A stretch of 53,807 nucleotides of DNA. Origin: Lachnospiraceae bacterium. Its GTDB lineage: Bacteria; Bacillota; Clostridia; Lachnospirales; Lachnospiraceae. Where the stretch lies: contig CAAFXE010000168.1 in assembly GCA_900766915.1 (NCBI GenBank), positions 1 to 53,807 on the forward strand, read 5' to 3'. Under the pieces are notes generated by a model. It had not been told where the DNA came from, made no database searches, and was given only the letters and a program-made list of their open reading frames with translations. This document shows, in pieces, positions 15,882-25,195 of the stretch (position 1 is the stretch's first letter; each line of letters starts with the position of its first letter). The translations under genes were made by a program, and so were the position numbers.

Positions 15882-17180
15882 ATGGCACATTTTACCTTTC
15901 GCGGCGGAATTATGCTGCGTGAGAATAAAGACAGAACGAAAAATCTGGCCATCGAGGAAGTTTTACCCGGAAAAACTTTACTGTTTCCGTTAAACCATCA
16001 GGAAAAACCGCTTGTGATTCCGGGAGAATATGTACTCGCAGGACAGCTGCTTGCGAGAGCAGAGGATGAGTCCATGTCGAGAGTTCATTGCTCTGTATCC
16101 GGTTTTGTGAAAGAAATCGTGGAGAGGGAAATGATTTCCGGTGAAACGATTCCCTGCATTGTGATTGAAAATGACGAAAATTATAAGGAAATAGATTTTG
16201 GCGATTTTGTGGAGGCTGATGATCTGGATAACAGGCAGATTCTTACCAGAATCATGAGTGCCGGTGTGGTAGATTCCAATGGAAGTGGAGAGCCTCTCTG
16301 GCAGAAGCTGGATGTGAAGGAGCCTAACAAAATCCGTCATATTATTGTGAATTGTGTAGAGAGTGAACCATATCTTACTTCCAGATACCGCTGTTGTGTG
16401 GAACGCCCGGAATGGATCGTGGAGGGACTTCGGATCATACTGAAAATGTTTCCCAATGCCAAGGGCATTTTGGCTGTGGAGAATGGACAGCAGGAGGCGA
16501 TCACTTCCCTGCAAAAGATCCTGGCTGATGCCAGAAATATGAAGATTATTCCCATGAAGCGCAAATACCCTCAGGATGCTGAACGTATGCTGATCTATGC
16601 CTGCACGGGAAAACAGATAAATTCCCATAAAACAGCAGAAGATGCCAGATGTATCGTTATGAACTCAGATACGGTCTATGCCATCTGTAATGCAGTAACC
16701 TTTGGGAAACCAATGTATAAGAGACTGATCACGGTTTCGGGGGAATGTATCGAACATCCGAAAAACATGGAAGTATCCGTAGGAACCATGCTTTCAGACC
16801 TTACAGCAGCTACAGGAAAACTTAGTGAAACTCCGAAACAGCTGATCGCAGGCGGTCCCATGAGAGGCACTTATGTGGAAAATCTGGAATATCCGGTGAC
16901 GAAAGAACTTTCTGCATTGCTTGCATTAAAGAATGAATATCCTCATCCGCAGGAGCTGCCGGAATGTATCGGATGCGGTTACTGTGTGGATGTATGTAAT
17001 GAACAGCTTCTTCCCACAAGACTGGTGAAAGCGGCTTTAGAAGACCGAAAAGAGATGTTTGTAAGCTTAGGCGGAATGGAATGCTGTGAATGCGGCTCCT
17101 GCAGCTACATTTGTCCGGCATCAAGAAATCTTACCCAGATCATCAGACAGATGAAACATAAAATTCGGGAAGAAGAGTAG
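15882..17180 (+). CDS. RnfC-like electron-transport subunit, degenerate loop
   Basis: 432 residues. The N-terminus FTFRGGIMLRENKDRTK is RnfC-like. Two [4Fe-4S] motifs are intact: CIGCGYCVDVC (Cys362, 365, 368, 372) and CECGSCSYICP (Cys402-411). In canonical RnfC a glycine-rich loop of the type GLGGAGFPTHVKL binds the flavin/nucleotide. The aligned segment here reads GVVDSNGSGEPLWQKL, so this site looks lost or altered; NGAECEPYLT has become NCVESEPYLT. Only an RnfD-like gene follows; rnfG, E, A and B are absent. It may be a specialised paralogue that no longer oxidises NADH. It heads the ruvAB/ftsW/pbp run. Confidence 0.85.
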   Translation: MAHFTFRGGIMLRENKDRTKNLAIEEVLPGKTLLFPLNHQEKPLVIPGEYVLAGQLLARAEDESMSRVHCSVSGFVKEIVEREMISGETIPCIVIENDENYKEIDFGDFVEADDLDNRQILTRIMSAGVVDSNGSGEPLWQKLDVKEPNKIRHIIVNCVESEPYLTSRYRCCVERPEWIVEGLRIILKMFPNAKGILAVENGQQEAITSLQKILADARNMKIIPMKRKYPQDAERMLIYACTGKQINSHKTAEDARCIVMNSDTVYAICNAVTFGKPMYKRLITVSGECIEHPKNMEVSVGTMLSDLTAATGKLSETPKQLIAGGPMRGTYVENLEYPVTKELSALLALKNEYPHPQELPECIGCGYCVDVCNEQLLPTRLVKAALEDRKEMFVSLGGMECCECGSCSYICPASRNLTQIIRQMKHKIREEE

Positions 17181-17189
17181 GAGGAGCTC

Positions 17190-18122
17190 ATGGAACTGTT
17201 AACAAAAGGAATGACAGCGCCTTTTCAGAGGAGCTTTATGACGACAGAACATATCATGCTGTGTGTGATCCTGGCTCTGTTTCCGGCCGGAATCCATGGA
17301 GTTTTTCGCTTTGGACTTCAGGCAGGACTTCTGATCCTGGTATCCTGCGGGGCTTCTGTTGCTACAGAATATATTTATCAGAAAATCGCTAAAAGACCGG
17401 TAACGGTAAAACAATGCCGTGGGCTTTTGATGGGACTTTTGATGGCATATTGTCTGCCGCCGGGGCTTCCTTTATATCTGGGAGCCCTTGCGGGAGCGGT
17501 TTGTGTACTTTTCATGGAGTTCAGCCTTCAGTTTTTTAAAAGAAATGTGGTAAGCCCGGTGATCCTAACAAGACTTTTAATGTCACTTGCCTTTCAGGCA
17601 GAAATGTCCGTATATCCTTTGGATGGACTGACCATGGCAACCCCTATGGCTGTTTTAAAGGAAGAAGGAACAGTGAATGTTCTGTATATGATCCTTGGAA
17701 AGACCGGCGGATGTATCGGAGAGACTTCAGCACTCTGGCTTTGCGTTGGAGCAATGTTTTTGATCATGGTTGGAATCATGGATTTCAGGGTTGCGGGAAT
17801 GTATCTGTTCTCTTTTACGGCATTTCTCGCAATTTTTGGAGGACATGGTTTAAGCTCCTATTATCTGAGTGCCCAGTTAGCCGGAGGCGGTTTTATGCTG
17901 GCTTTGTGGTTTATCGCACCGGCTTATTCAAGTTTACCGATTACGAATGGCGGAAGATGGTTTTATGGAATTGTGCTGGGAATTTTCAGCGGATTTTTCC
18001 GTTTATTTGGACCATCTGCGGAAAATCTGTGTATTGCAATCCTTCTTGCAAACTTAAGTGTGCCGCTTCTTGAAAAAATTACAATTCGCCATCCCTTTGG
18101 CGTGGAAAAGGAACGTTTATGA
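17190..18122 (+). CDS. RnfD-like membrane subunit
   Basis: 310 residues, hydrophobic throughout with about nine or ten membrane helices, as in RnfD/NqrB. RnfD carries a covalent FMN on the Thr of a (S/D)GAT motif. The aligned site here is LTMATP (Thr151), so the Thr remains while the Gly is Met. The following LGKTGGCIGETSAL block is well conserved. GGAG precedes the start, 9 bases after the rnfC-like gene, and its stop overlaps ruvA by 4 bases. The pair probably forms a membrane redox module; the missing G/E/A/B subunits may be encoded elsewhere or not needed. Confidence 0.85.
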   Translation: MELLTKGMTAPFQRSFMTTEHIMLCVILALFPAGIHGVFRFGLQAGLLILVSCGASVATEYIYQKIAKRPVTVKQCRGLLMGLLMAYCLPPGLPLYLGALAGAVCVLFMEFSLQFFKRNVVSPVILTRLLMSLAFQAEMSVYPLDGLTMATPMAVLKEEGTVNVLYMILGKTGGCIGETSALWLCVGAMFLIMVGIMDFRVAGMYLFSFTAFLAIFGGHGLSSYYLSAQLAGGGFMLALWFIAPAYSSLPITNGGRWFYGIVLGIFSGFFRLFGPSAENLCIAILLANLSVPLLEKITIRHPFGVEKERL

Positions 18123-18736
18123 TCTCATTTTTAAAGGGTGTCATTGAAGAAATCAGTGAAAAAAGTATTTTTCTGGATGTTCATGGTGTAGGTTATGAAG
18201 TTTTTATGCCATCAGGAAGTGCTACGTCTCTGCCGGGTGTGGGAGAGGAAGTAAAGCTTCATACCTATCTTCAGATCAGTGAAAATGGTGCGGGGCTCTA
18301 TGGTTTTTTAACGAAAGATGAGCTGAAAGTGTTTAAGCTTCTGATCACAGTCAATGGAATCGGACCAAAAGGAGCCGTGGGAATCCTTTCTGCCTTAAGT
18401 GCCAATGAACTTCGACTGGCTGTGCTTTCCGATGATGATAAGGCAATTGCGAAGGCACCGGGAATCGGAGCAAAAACTGCGAAAAAACTGATTTTAGAAT
18501 TAAAGGATAAATTCCATATTGAAGAAGCTATAGAAGAATTTCAGGATGCTTCTACAGTTCGAACCGGGAATCAAAAGGGGATGTCAGATGCATCCATGGA
18601 AGCGGTGTCTGCTTTGGTGGCACTGGGATATTCCAATTCCGACGCTCTGAAGGCTGTTCGTCTGGCAGCAAAGGAAGAAGGGCAGACCACAGAGGATATC
18701 CTGAAGGCAGCTTTAAAACAGCTGGCATTTTTATAA
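18119..18736 (+). CDS. ruvA: Holliday junction helicase subunit RuvA
   Basis: 205 residues. The N-terminal OB fold starts MISFLKGVIEEI. The helix-hairpin-helix segments VNGIGPKGAVGIL and APGIGAKTAKKLI follow. The C-terminal three-helix domain contacts RuvB (ALVALGYSNSDALKAV). It binds four-way junctions and loads RuvB. ATGA overlap with the rnfD-like gene implies translational coupling. Confidence 0.97.
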   Translation: MISFLKGVIEEISEKSIFLDVHGVGYEVFMPSGSATSLPGVGEEVKLHTYLQISENGAGLYGFLTKDELKVFKLLITVNGIGPKGAVGILSALSANELRLAVLSDDDKAIAKAPGIGAKTAKKLILELKDKFHIEEAIEEFQDASTVRTGNQKGMSDASMEAVSALVALGYSNSDALKAVRLAAKEEGQTTEDILKAALKQLAFL

Positions 18737-18761
18737 GAAAATCCTTAGGGAGAAGTAGTTT

Positions 18762-19766
18762 ATGAAAAAAAGGATCATGACCGCAGAGGCTGCAGTGGAG
18801 GACGCAAAAATCGAGACCTCCTTGCGGCCGTTGTGTTTAGAAGAATATATTGGACAGGAAAAGGCCAAGGAGCATTTAAGAGTTTATATTGATGCGGCGA
18901 AAGCCAGAGGAGAAGCTTTAGATCATGTACTGTTCTATGGTCCTCCGGGCTTGGGTAAGACAACTCTTGCAGGGATCATTGCCCATGAGATGGGAGTTCA
19001 TATGAAGGTGACCAGTGGTCCTGCCATAGAAAAGCCCGGAGAGATGGCGGCAATCTTAAATAACCTGCAGGAGGGAGATGTGCTGTTTATCGATGAAATT
19101 CATCGCCTGAATCGCCAGGTGGAAGAAGTTTTGTACCCTGCCATGGAGGATTTTTCCATTGATATTATGATTGGAAAAGGGGCTGCAGCCCGCTCCATCC
19201 GTTTGGAGCTTCCCTCATTTACACTGGTAGGAGCTACCACCAGAGCAGGACTTTTAAGTGCACCTTTAAGAGACCGGTTTGGCGTAGTACATCATCTGGA
19301 ATTTTATACCCCCCAGGAGCTTACCACCATCATTACCCGTTCTGCAGCTGTACTGGGCGTGGAAATTGATGAAAAGGGGGCTTACGCCATGGCAAGGAGA
19401 AGCAGGGGTACGCCAAGACTTGCCAACCGTCTTTTGAAACGTGTCAGGGATTTTGCACAGGTGAAATATGACGGTGTCATTACCCAGGAGGTGGCGAATT
19501 TTGCCCTGGACCTTCTGGATGTGGATAAATACGGACTGGAGCAGCTGGACCGCACAATTTTGCAGACGATCATTGAAAAGTTTTGCGGAGGTCCGGTGGG
19601 GCTTGATACTCTGGCAGCAGCCATTGGGGAGGATTCCGGCACATTAGAGGATGTCTATGAGCCGTATCTGATTAAAAACGGATTTTTAAACCGTACACCG
19701 AAGGGAAGGGTGGCTACCGATCTGGCCTATGAGCATCTTGGAATACAAAGAGCAAATGAAGGATAG
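18762..19766 (+). CDS. ruvB: Holliday junction branch-migration ATPase RuvB
   Basis: 334 residues. AAA+ motor with Walker A GPPGLGKTTL, Walker B FIDEIHRL, sensor GATTRAG and the arginine-finger region APLRDRFG. The winged-helix DNA-binding C-terminus ends with RTPKGRVAT. It drives branch migration with RuvA, whose gene ends 25 bases upstream. zapA starts 6 bases after the stop. Confidence 0.97.
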   Translation: MKKRIMTAEAAVEDAKIETSLRPLCLEEYIGQEKAKEHLRVYIDAAKARGEALDHVLFYGPPGLGKTTLAGIIAHEMGVHMKVTSGPAIEKPGEMAAILNNLQEGDVLFIDEIHRLNRQVEEVLYPAMEDFSIDIMIGKGAAARSIRLELPSFTLVGATTRAGLLSAPLRDRFGVVHHLEFYTPQELTTIITRSAAVLGVEIDEKGAYAMARRSRGTPRLANRLLKRVRDFAQVKYDGVITQEVANFALDLLDVDKYGLEQLDRTILQTIIEKFCGGPVGLDTLAAAIGEDSGTLEDVYEPYLIKNGFLNRTPKGRVATDLAYEHLGIQRANEG

Positions 19767-19772
19767 TGGAAT

Positions 19773-20129
19773 ATGTCAAAAAATGTAACAGAAGTTGTGA
19801 TCGCAGGAAAAATCATATCAATTTCGGGAGAGGAAGATGCAGCCTACATGACAAAGGTGGCTGCGTTGATCAATGACAAGCTGTTGGAGCTTCAGAAGCT
19901 GGAAAACTACAGCAGATTATCTGCAGATCAGAAACAGATTTTACTTGGAATGAATCTTGCGGATGATTATTTTCAGGAAAAAAAGAGAAATCAGATTCTG
20001 GAATCTGAATTGGAATTAAAAGATAAGGAACTTTACAGCTTAAAGCATGAGCTGATCAATCTGCAGCTTGACTATGAAAAGCTTCAAAAAGAAGTATCCA
20101 AAAAAGAAACATTAAAGGAAAAGAAATGA
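19773..20129 (+). CDS. zapA: Cell division protein ZapA
   Basis: 118 residues. A short N-terminal beta/alpha head (VTEVVIAGKIISISGEED) precedes a long coiled coil rich in Leu, Glu and Lys (about 60-118). This is the architecture of ZapA, which bundles FtsZ filaments. It is slightly longer than most ZapA. It overlaps the U32 peptidase gene by 4 bases. Confidence 0.85.
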   Translation: MSKNVTEVVIAGKIISISGEEDAAYMTKVAALINDKLLELQKLENYSRLSADQKQILLGMNLADDYFQEKKRNQILESELELKDKELYSLKHELINLQLDYEKLQKEVSKKETLKEKK

Positions 20130-22342
20130 GAAAAACAGAATTGCTGGCTCCGGCAGGATCGCTGGAGAGTCTGATTGCTGCAGTAAATGCAGGTGCCGAT
20201 GCAGTCTATATTGGCGGTACGAAGTTCGGCGCAAGAGCTTATGCCAATAATCTGACAGAAGAGGATATGAAATGGGCTATTGATTACACTCATTTGCATG
20301 GGGTGGCTCTCTATATGACCATTAATACTCTTCTGAAGGAAAAAGAATTGGAAGAGCAGTTATATTCTTATGTAAAACCTTACTATGAGCAGGGATTAGA
20401 TGCGGTGATCGTTCAGGATCTGGGTGTTTTAGGGGCTCTGTCTGAGTGGTTTCCGGATCTTCCGATCCATGTTTCTACCCAGATGACAGTTACCGGGGAG
20501 GAAGGCTTTGCTTTTCTTAAAAAATTTCCAAACGTGACGAGAATTGTAACATCCAGGGAGCTTTCTTTGGAAGAGATTCGGTATATCAGAGAACATACGG
20601 ATCTGGAAATTGAGAGTTTTATTCATGGTGCCCTTTGTTACTGCTATTCCGGGCAGTGTCTTTTAAGCAGCGTCATCGGTGGGAGAAGCGGAAATCGGGG
20701 ACGCTGTGCCCAGCCATGCCGCCTTCCTTATGAGGTATATCAGTACGGAAAGAAAATTTCAGAAGATAACGAAAAGTACATCTTAAGTCCTAAGGATCTA
20801 AATACCCTGGAAATTCTTCCGGAAATTCTGGACGCAGGAATCGATTCCCTGAAAATTGAGGGCAGAATGAAGCGCCCGGAATATACAGCCGGGGTCGTGA
20901 GTATTTACCGGAAATATATTGACCGCTATATGGAGTCTGACGGATGTGACCGCAGAATTGAAAAGCAGGATCTTAATAATCTGGAGGAGCTTTTCAGAAA
21001 ACGTGGTTACAGTAAAGGGTTTTATGTACAGCATAATGGACGAAATATGATGGCTTTGTCTTCGCCTTCCAATGAAAAAGAAGAGAGGGAGCGCAGCGTA
21101 TATCTGGAAAGTCTTTATGAAACCTATGTAAAACAGCAAAAACAGGAAAAAATTAAGGGAATTTTAGAAATTTCGACAGGAAATCCTTTGGAGTTGCTGT
21201 TAAAATGGAAGGACATGGAAGTAAAGGTTTGCGGGGCGATGGCTGAACCGGCGATGAAACGGGCCATGACAGCCCGGGATTTTGAAAAGCAGCTTCGAAA
21301 GACGGGAAATACCCCCTTTGTGTTTGAAGAGTTAGATGTATCAGTACAGGGGGATGTGTTCGTTCCAAACAGTGCTGTAAATGAACTTCGAAGAAAGACA
21401 TTAGAAGAGCTGGAGCGGACTGCTGTAGAAAAATTCCGAAGGACAGCACCTTTTGTGGAATTAAAAACCGGGAAAGAAGAAAAAGTGCATCTAAAAGACT
21501 GGAATCCGACATTCCATGTGTCAGTGGAAACAAAGGAGCAGCTGGAAACGGTTCTTGAGTTTAAGGAAGTGGAAAGCATCTATGTAGACAGCAGTCTTAT
21601 GGATATGAAAGAGCTGTCGAAGTTTTGTGAATCCTTAGGAGAACTAAGGAGCAAAAAGAAATTTTTCTATATCCTTCCACCGATCTTTCGAAAAGAAACT
21701 GCAGGGAATTATACGAGAGAGTATCAGGAGCTTGGGAACATTGCCTTTAACGGATTTGTTGTGAAAAATCTGGAAAGCTACCAGTGGCTTATTTCTATGG
21801 GATGTGAGCATCCGGTGATTACAGATGCCAATCTGTATACCTTTAACCGGCGTGCAGCCGCGTTCTGGAGAGAGCAAAGCCATGTATTATATGAAACCTT
21901 ACCTTTGGAATTAAATGCCAGAGAGCTGGCTTTGAGAGGCTGCGAGGTCGATGAACTGATCGTTTATGGACATTTGCCGGTGATGGTCAGCGCAGGCTGT
22001 GTTTATCGTTCCCTGAAGCGCTGCCGTAAAGGACAGAAGGAAACCCTTGGAACTGAAAATTATATGCGGTTAAAAGACCGGAAAAATATGAAGTTTGCCA
22101 TAAAACCGGTGTGCAGGGACTGTTATAATGTGATCTATAACAGCCAGCCTTTAAGCCTTTTGAACTTACAGGACTTTGTTGCTGATTTAAGACCGGCATC
22201 TTTGAGACTTAATTTTACGCTGGAAGACAAGAAAGAAACAAAAAAAGTATTGGGACTTTTTATAGAAAATATGAAGCATGGACTTCCTGTGGAGGAACTT
22301 CCGGACTTTACAAGAGGACATTTTAAACGAGGAGTAGAATAA
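20126..22342 (+). CDS. U32-family peptidase-like protein with DUF3656 (RlhA-like)
   Basis: 738 residues. The N-terminal U32 domain has ELLAPAGSLESLIAAVNAG and the signature ALCYCYSGQCLLSSVIGGRS with RGRCAQPCR, whose cysteines bind a metal or Fe-S centre in this family. A DUF3656-like segment and a second U32-like repeat follow, with Cys residues near the end (VCRDCYNVIYNS). Members with this architecture include E. coli RlhA, which hydroxylates 23S rRNA, and the related tRNA enzyme TrhP. An RNA hydroxylation role is therefore more likely than proteolysis. It is coupled to zapA by an ATGA overlap. Confidence 0.85.
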   Translation: MRKTELLAPAGSLESLIAAVNAGADAVYIGGTKFGARAYANNLTEEDMKWAIDYTHLHGVALYMTINTLLKEKELEEQLYSYVKPYYEQGLDAVIVQDLGVLGALSEWFPDLPIHVSTQMTVTGEEGFAFLKKFPNVTRIVTSRELSLEEIRYIREHTDLEIESFIHGALCYCYSGQCLLSSVIGGRSGNRGRCAQPCRLPYEVYQYGKKISEDNEKYILSPKDLNTLEILPEILDAGIDSLKIEGRMKRPEYTAGVVSIYRKYIDRYMESDGCDRRIEKQDLNNLEELFRKRGYSKGFYVQHNGRNMMALSSPSNEKEERERSVYLESLYETYVKQQKQEKIKGILEISTGNPLELLLKWKDMEVKVCGAMAEPAMKRAMTARDFEKQLRKTGNTPFVFEELDVSVQGDVFVPNSAVNELRRKTLEELERTAVEKFRRTAPFVELKTGKEEKVHLKDWNPTFHVSVETKEQLETVLEFKEVESIYVDSSLMDMKELSKFCESLGELRSKKKFFYILPPIFRKETAGNYTREYQELGNIAFNGFVVKNLESYQWLISMGCEHPVITDANLYTFNRRAAAFWREQSHVLYETLPLELNARELALRGCEVDELIVYGHLPVMVSAGCVYRSLKRCRKGQKETLGTENYMRLKDRKNMKFAIKPVCRDCYNVIYNSQPLSLLNLQDFVADLRPASLRLNFTLEDKKETKKVLGLFIENMKHGLPVEELPDFTRGHFKRGVE

Positions 22343-22343
22343 A

Positions 22344-23723
22344 GTGACGAATCTGATCGTGGAATTGTCAAAATATGCACTCATTTTACTGATGGCATTA
22401 TATACCTGTATGACCTTTGTGTCTTTTCGCATGAAGACGAGAAAAACCTCGGATTACATGTTGGGAGAGATGACCTTTCTCATGCTGCTGTTACAGTTTG
22501 TGGCCTATCTTGTGCTTTATCTGAAGCTGGGAGAGAAGGAAGAACTGATCTATTATTATGGTTTTCAGGCGTTGTTTATGCTGCTGGTGGTCATTTTGTG
22601 GAGACTGTTTTATAAGAATATCCACAGAACATTGCTATCTAATACCTGTATGCTCCTGACCATTGGCCTGATCATTCTCACAAGGATCGATCAGAAGCAG
22701 TCTGTCCGCCAGTTTCAGATCATCATAGCATCCATGCTGATCAGTATGCTGGTGCCGGTGGTGATCAGAAAATGGAAGAGTTGCTGTAACTATGATCTGG
22801 TGTATGGAATTACGGGCATTGTACTTTTGGGAGCTGTACTGATCTTAAGTGTTGCCACCTACGGAGCAAATATATCTTTTACCATCGCAGGAATTACATT
22901 GCAGCCTTCGGAATTTGTGAAAATATTATTTGTATTTTTTGTGGCAGGGCGGTTTTACCGTTCGGTGGAATTTAAAGATCTGGCAATCACAACGGTCTTT
23001 GCCGCAGCTCATGTACTGATTCTCGTGGCATCCACAGACCTGGGCGGTGCATTGCTGTTTTTTGTAACCTATCTGGTGATGCTTTATGTGGCAACCAAAA
23101 AGGCCGGCTACTGTATCCTTGGTCTGGGAGCCGGAAGTGTAGCAGGAATAGCTGCTTATTTTCTCTTTTCCCATGTCCGGGTCAGAGTCATGGCATGGCA
23201 GGATCCCTGGAGTTGCATTGACAAAGAAGGTTATCAGGTGGCGCAGTCATTGTTTGCCATCGGAACCGGTGGATGGACCGGTATGGGACTTGGACAGGGC
23301 ATGCCTTCGGGAATTCCCTTTGTATCAAAGGATTCCATTTTTTCGGCAATCTCAGAAGAGCTGGGAGGAATCTTTGCAATCTGTGTGATCTTCCTTTGCA
23401 TGTGCATCTTTTTAAGTTTTTTCAATTTGGCTATGAAGGTAAAAAATTCCTTTTATTGTTATATTGCCATGGGACTTGGAACCATGTATGCAACTCAGGT
23501 GCTCCTTACCATTGGGGGCGCAGTGAAATTTATTCCGCTGACAGGAGTTACCCTGCCACTGGTCAGCTATGGAGGCAGTTCCATTCTGTCTACATTGATC
23601 ATGTTAGGTGTGGTCCAGGGCATCAGCCTGATCATTTATGATGAGGAAAGAGAAGTTGAAAAAGAACGAAATCGACTTGAACGGGAAAAAAGAAGAAAAG
23701 CAAAAGAAAAACAAAAAGCCTAA
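22344..23723 (+). CDS. FtsW/RodA/SpoVE-family glycosyltransferase
   Basis: 459 residues with a GTG start behind GAGGAG, two bases after the U32 stop. The SEDS fold shows about ten to twelve membrane helices. The motif LQPSEFVKILFVFF carries the conserved Pro-Ser-Glu. VASTDLGGALLFF and the late TGVTLPLVSYGGSS are also characteristic. It polymerises lipid II. The C-terminal tail is strongly basic (KEKQKA end) and overlaps the next gene, a class B PBP, its expected transpeptidase partner. Which SEDS subtype it is (FtsW, RodA or SpoVE) cannot be settled here. Confidence 0.92.
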   Translation: MTNLIVELSKYALILLMALYTCMTFVSFRMKTRKTSDYMLGEMTFLMLLLQFVAYLVLYLKLGEKEELIYYYGFQALFMLLVVILWRLFYKNIHRTLLSNTCMLLTIGLIILTRIDQKQSVRQFQIIIASMLISMLVPVVIRKWKSCCNYDLVYGITGIVLLGAVLILSVATYGANISFTIAGITLQPSEFVKILFVFFVAGRFYRSVEFKDLAITTVFAAAHVLILVASTDLGGALLFFVTYLVMLYVATKKAGYCILGLGAGSVAGIAAYFLFSHVRVRVMAWQDPWSCIDKEGYQVAQSLFAIGTGGWTGMGLGQGMPSGIPFVSKDSIFSAISEELGGIFAICVIFLCMCIFLSFFNLAMKVKNSFYCYIAMGLGTMYATQVLLTIGGAVKFIPLTGVTLPLVSYGGSSILSTLIMLGVVQGISLIIYDEEREVEKERNRLEREKRRKAKEKQKA

Positions 23724-25116
23724 AAATCAGGAAATGCTCTATGTTTCCTACATTTTTCTGGGAATCTTTGTGTGCATGATCGGCTATTTTGTGTATTTTC
23801 AGACGGTGGTCAGCAGCAATGTGATCACCAGTCCCTATAATAAGAGACAGGATACTTTTGCAGACAGAGTGATCCGGGGAGATATTTTAACAGAGGATGG
23901 AGAGGTTATTGCCACGACAAATGTATCGGCTGACGGAACGGAAACGAGAGTTTATCCGGATGGACGTATGTTTTCCCATGTGGTGGGGTATGCATCCCAC
24001 GGAAAGACCGGTATAGAGCTTCTTGGTAATTATCAACTGTTAAGCTCCCATGCATATTTTCTGGAACGCTTCGTAAACGAGGTGAAGGAAGAAAAGAATA
24101 TGGGAGACAGAATTGTCACCACATTAAATTATGAGCTGCAAAAGGCAGCTTATGATGCACTGGGAAATCGAAAAGGTGCTGTGGTAGCCTTAGAGCCTTC
24201 TACGGGAAAAATCCTTGCCATGGTTTCCAAGCCGGATTTTGATCCGAATCAGGTTGAACAAAATTGGAAGGAAATCTCCGGCAGCAGTGACAGTGTGCTG
24301 TTAAACAGAGTAACGCAGGGGCTGTATCCTCCGGGATCTACCTTTAAAATTGTTACTTTGCTGGAATATATCAGGGAAGGAAATAATCTGGAAAGCTGGT
24401 CTTACGAATGTAATGGAAAGTTTACAGAGGATGATGTGACAATTGGATGTTATCATGGAAAAAGCCATGGAACCATTGATCTTAAGACTGCCTTTGCCAA
24501 ATCCTGTAACGGTGCTTTTGCAAAGATTGGGCTGGAACTGGAAAATCGGAAGTTTTTGCAAACCTGTAAGGAACTGTTGTTTAACAGCGATCTTCCGTTG
24601 GAACTGCCCTATAAAAAAAGCTCTGTGAAATTAAGCGGGGAGCTTTCTACCGGTACCATCCTGCAGACTGCCATTGGACAGGCAACTACGGAAGTGACAC
24701 CGATGCATATGGCCATGATTACTGCGGCTGTTGCCAATGGCGGCACTCTGATGAAGCCATATCTCATGGATTCTATTGAAAATTATATGGGAGAACGGGT
24801 AAAAAAATATATGCCGAGCTCCTATGGTAAGCTCATGACTGCAGAGGAAGCGGCAATCCTGACAGAATATATGACAGAAACGGTTCAAAGCGGCACGGCA
24901 ACTGCATTGAAAAATGAAGCTTACACGGCAGCGGGTAAGACCGGTACTGCAGAATATTCCAGCGATAAATCAAAAAGCCATGCCTGGTTTGTGGGATTTT
25001 CCAATGTGGATGCTCCGGATCTGGTAGTTTGTGTTATTGTAGAGGGTGCAGGATCAGGCAGTGAATATGCGGTTCCCATTGCGAAAAAGCTTTTTGATGT
25101 TTACCATTTGATTTAA
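23638..25116 (+). CDS. Class B penicillin-binding protein (transpeptidase)
   Basis: 492 residues. It has a very basic cytoplasmic N-terminus, one membrane helix (about 34-55) and a short dimerisation region. The transpeptidase domain shows SxxK in YPPGSTFKIVT (Ser234/Lys237), SxN as SCN (289-291), and KTGTAEY near 439. It cross-links glycan strands made by the SEDS protein encoded just upstream. The predicted start overlaps that gene by 86 bases; a later ATG at 23734 would remove most of the basic tail. It closes the run that begins at 15882. Confidence 0.92.
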   Translation: MMRKEKLKKNEIDLNGKKEEKQKKNKKPKNQEMLYVSYIFLGIFVCMIGYFVYFQTVVSSNVITSPYNKRQDTFADRVIRGDILTEDGEVIATTNVSADGTETRVYPDGRMFSHVVGYASHGKTGIELLGNYQLLSSHAYFLERFVNEVKEEKNMGDRIVTTLNYELQKAAYDALGNRKGAVVALEPSTGKILAMVSKPDFDPNQVEQNWKEISGSSDSVLLNRVTQGLYPPGSTFKIVTLLEYIREGNNLESWSYECNGKFTEDDVTIGCYHGKSHGTIDLKTAFAKSCNGAFAKIGLELENRKFLQTCKELLFNSDLPLELPYKKSSVKLSGELSTGTILQTAIGQATTEVTPMHMAMITAAVANGGTLMKPYLMDSIENYMGERVKKYMPSSYGKLMTAEEAAILTEYMTETVQSGTATALKNEAYTAAGKTGTAEYSSDKSKSHAWFVGFSNVDAPDLVVCVIVEGAGSGSEYAVPIAKKLFDVYHLI

Positions 25117-25117
25117 G

Positions 25118-25146
25118 TTGTATTCACGGGATCAATTTGTTATAAT
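25118..25146 (+). promoter_or_regulatory. SigA-type promoter of the NUDIX gene
   Basis: TTGTAT (25118-25123), a 17-base spacer and TATAAT (25141-25146). It begins right after the PBP stop and separates this gene from the long upstream run. Confidence 0.82.
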
Positions 25147-25195
25147 AGCAACAGGTCTTGATAAGACACACCAGCGATGCACAGGAGGAATTGCA

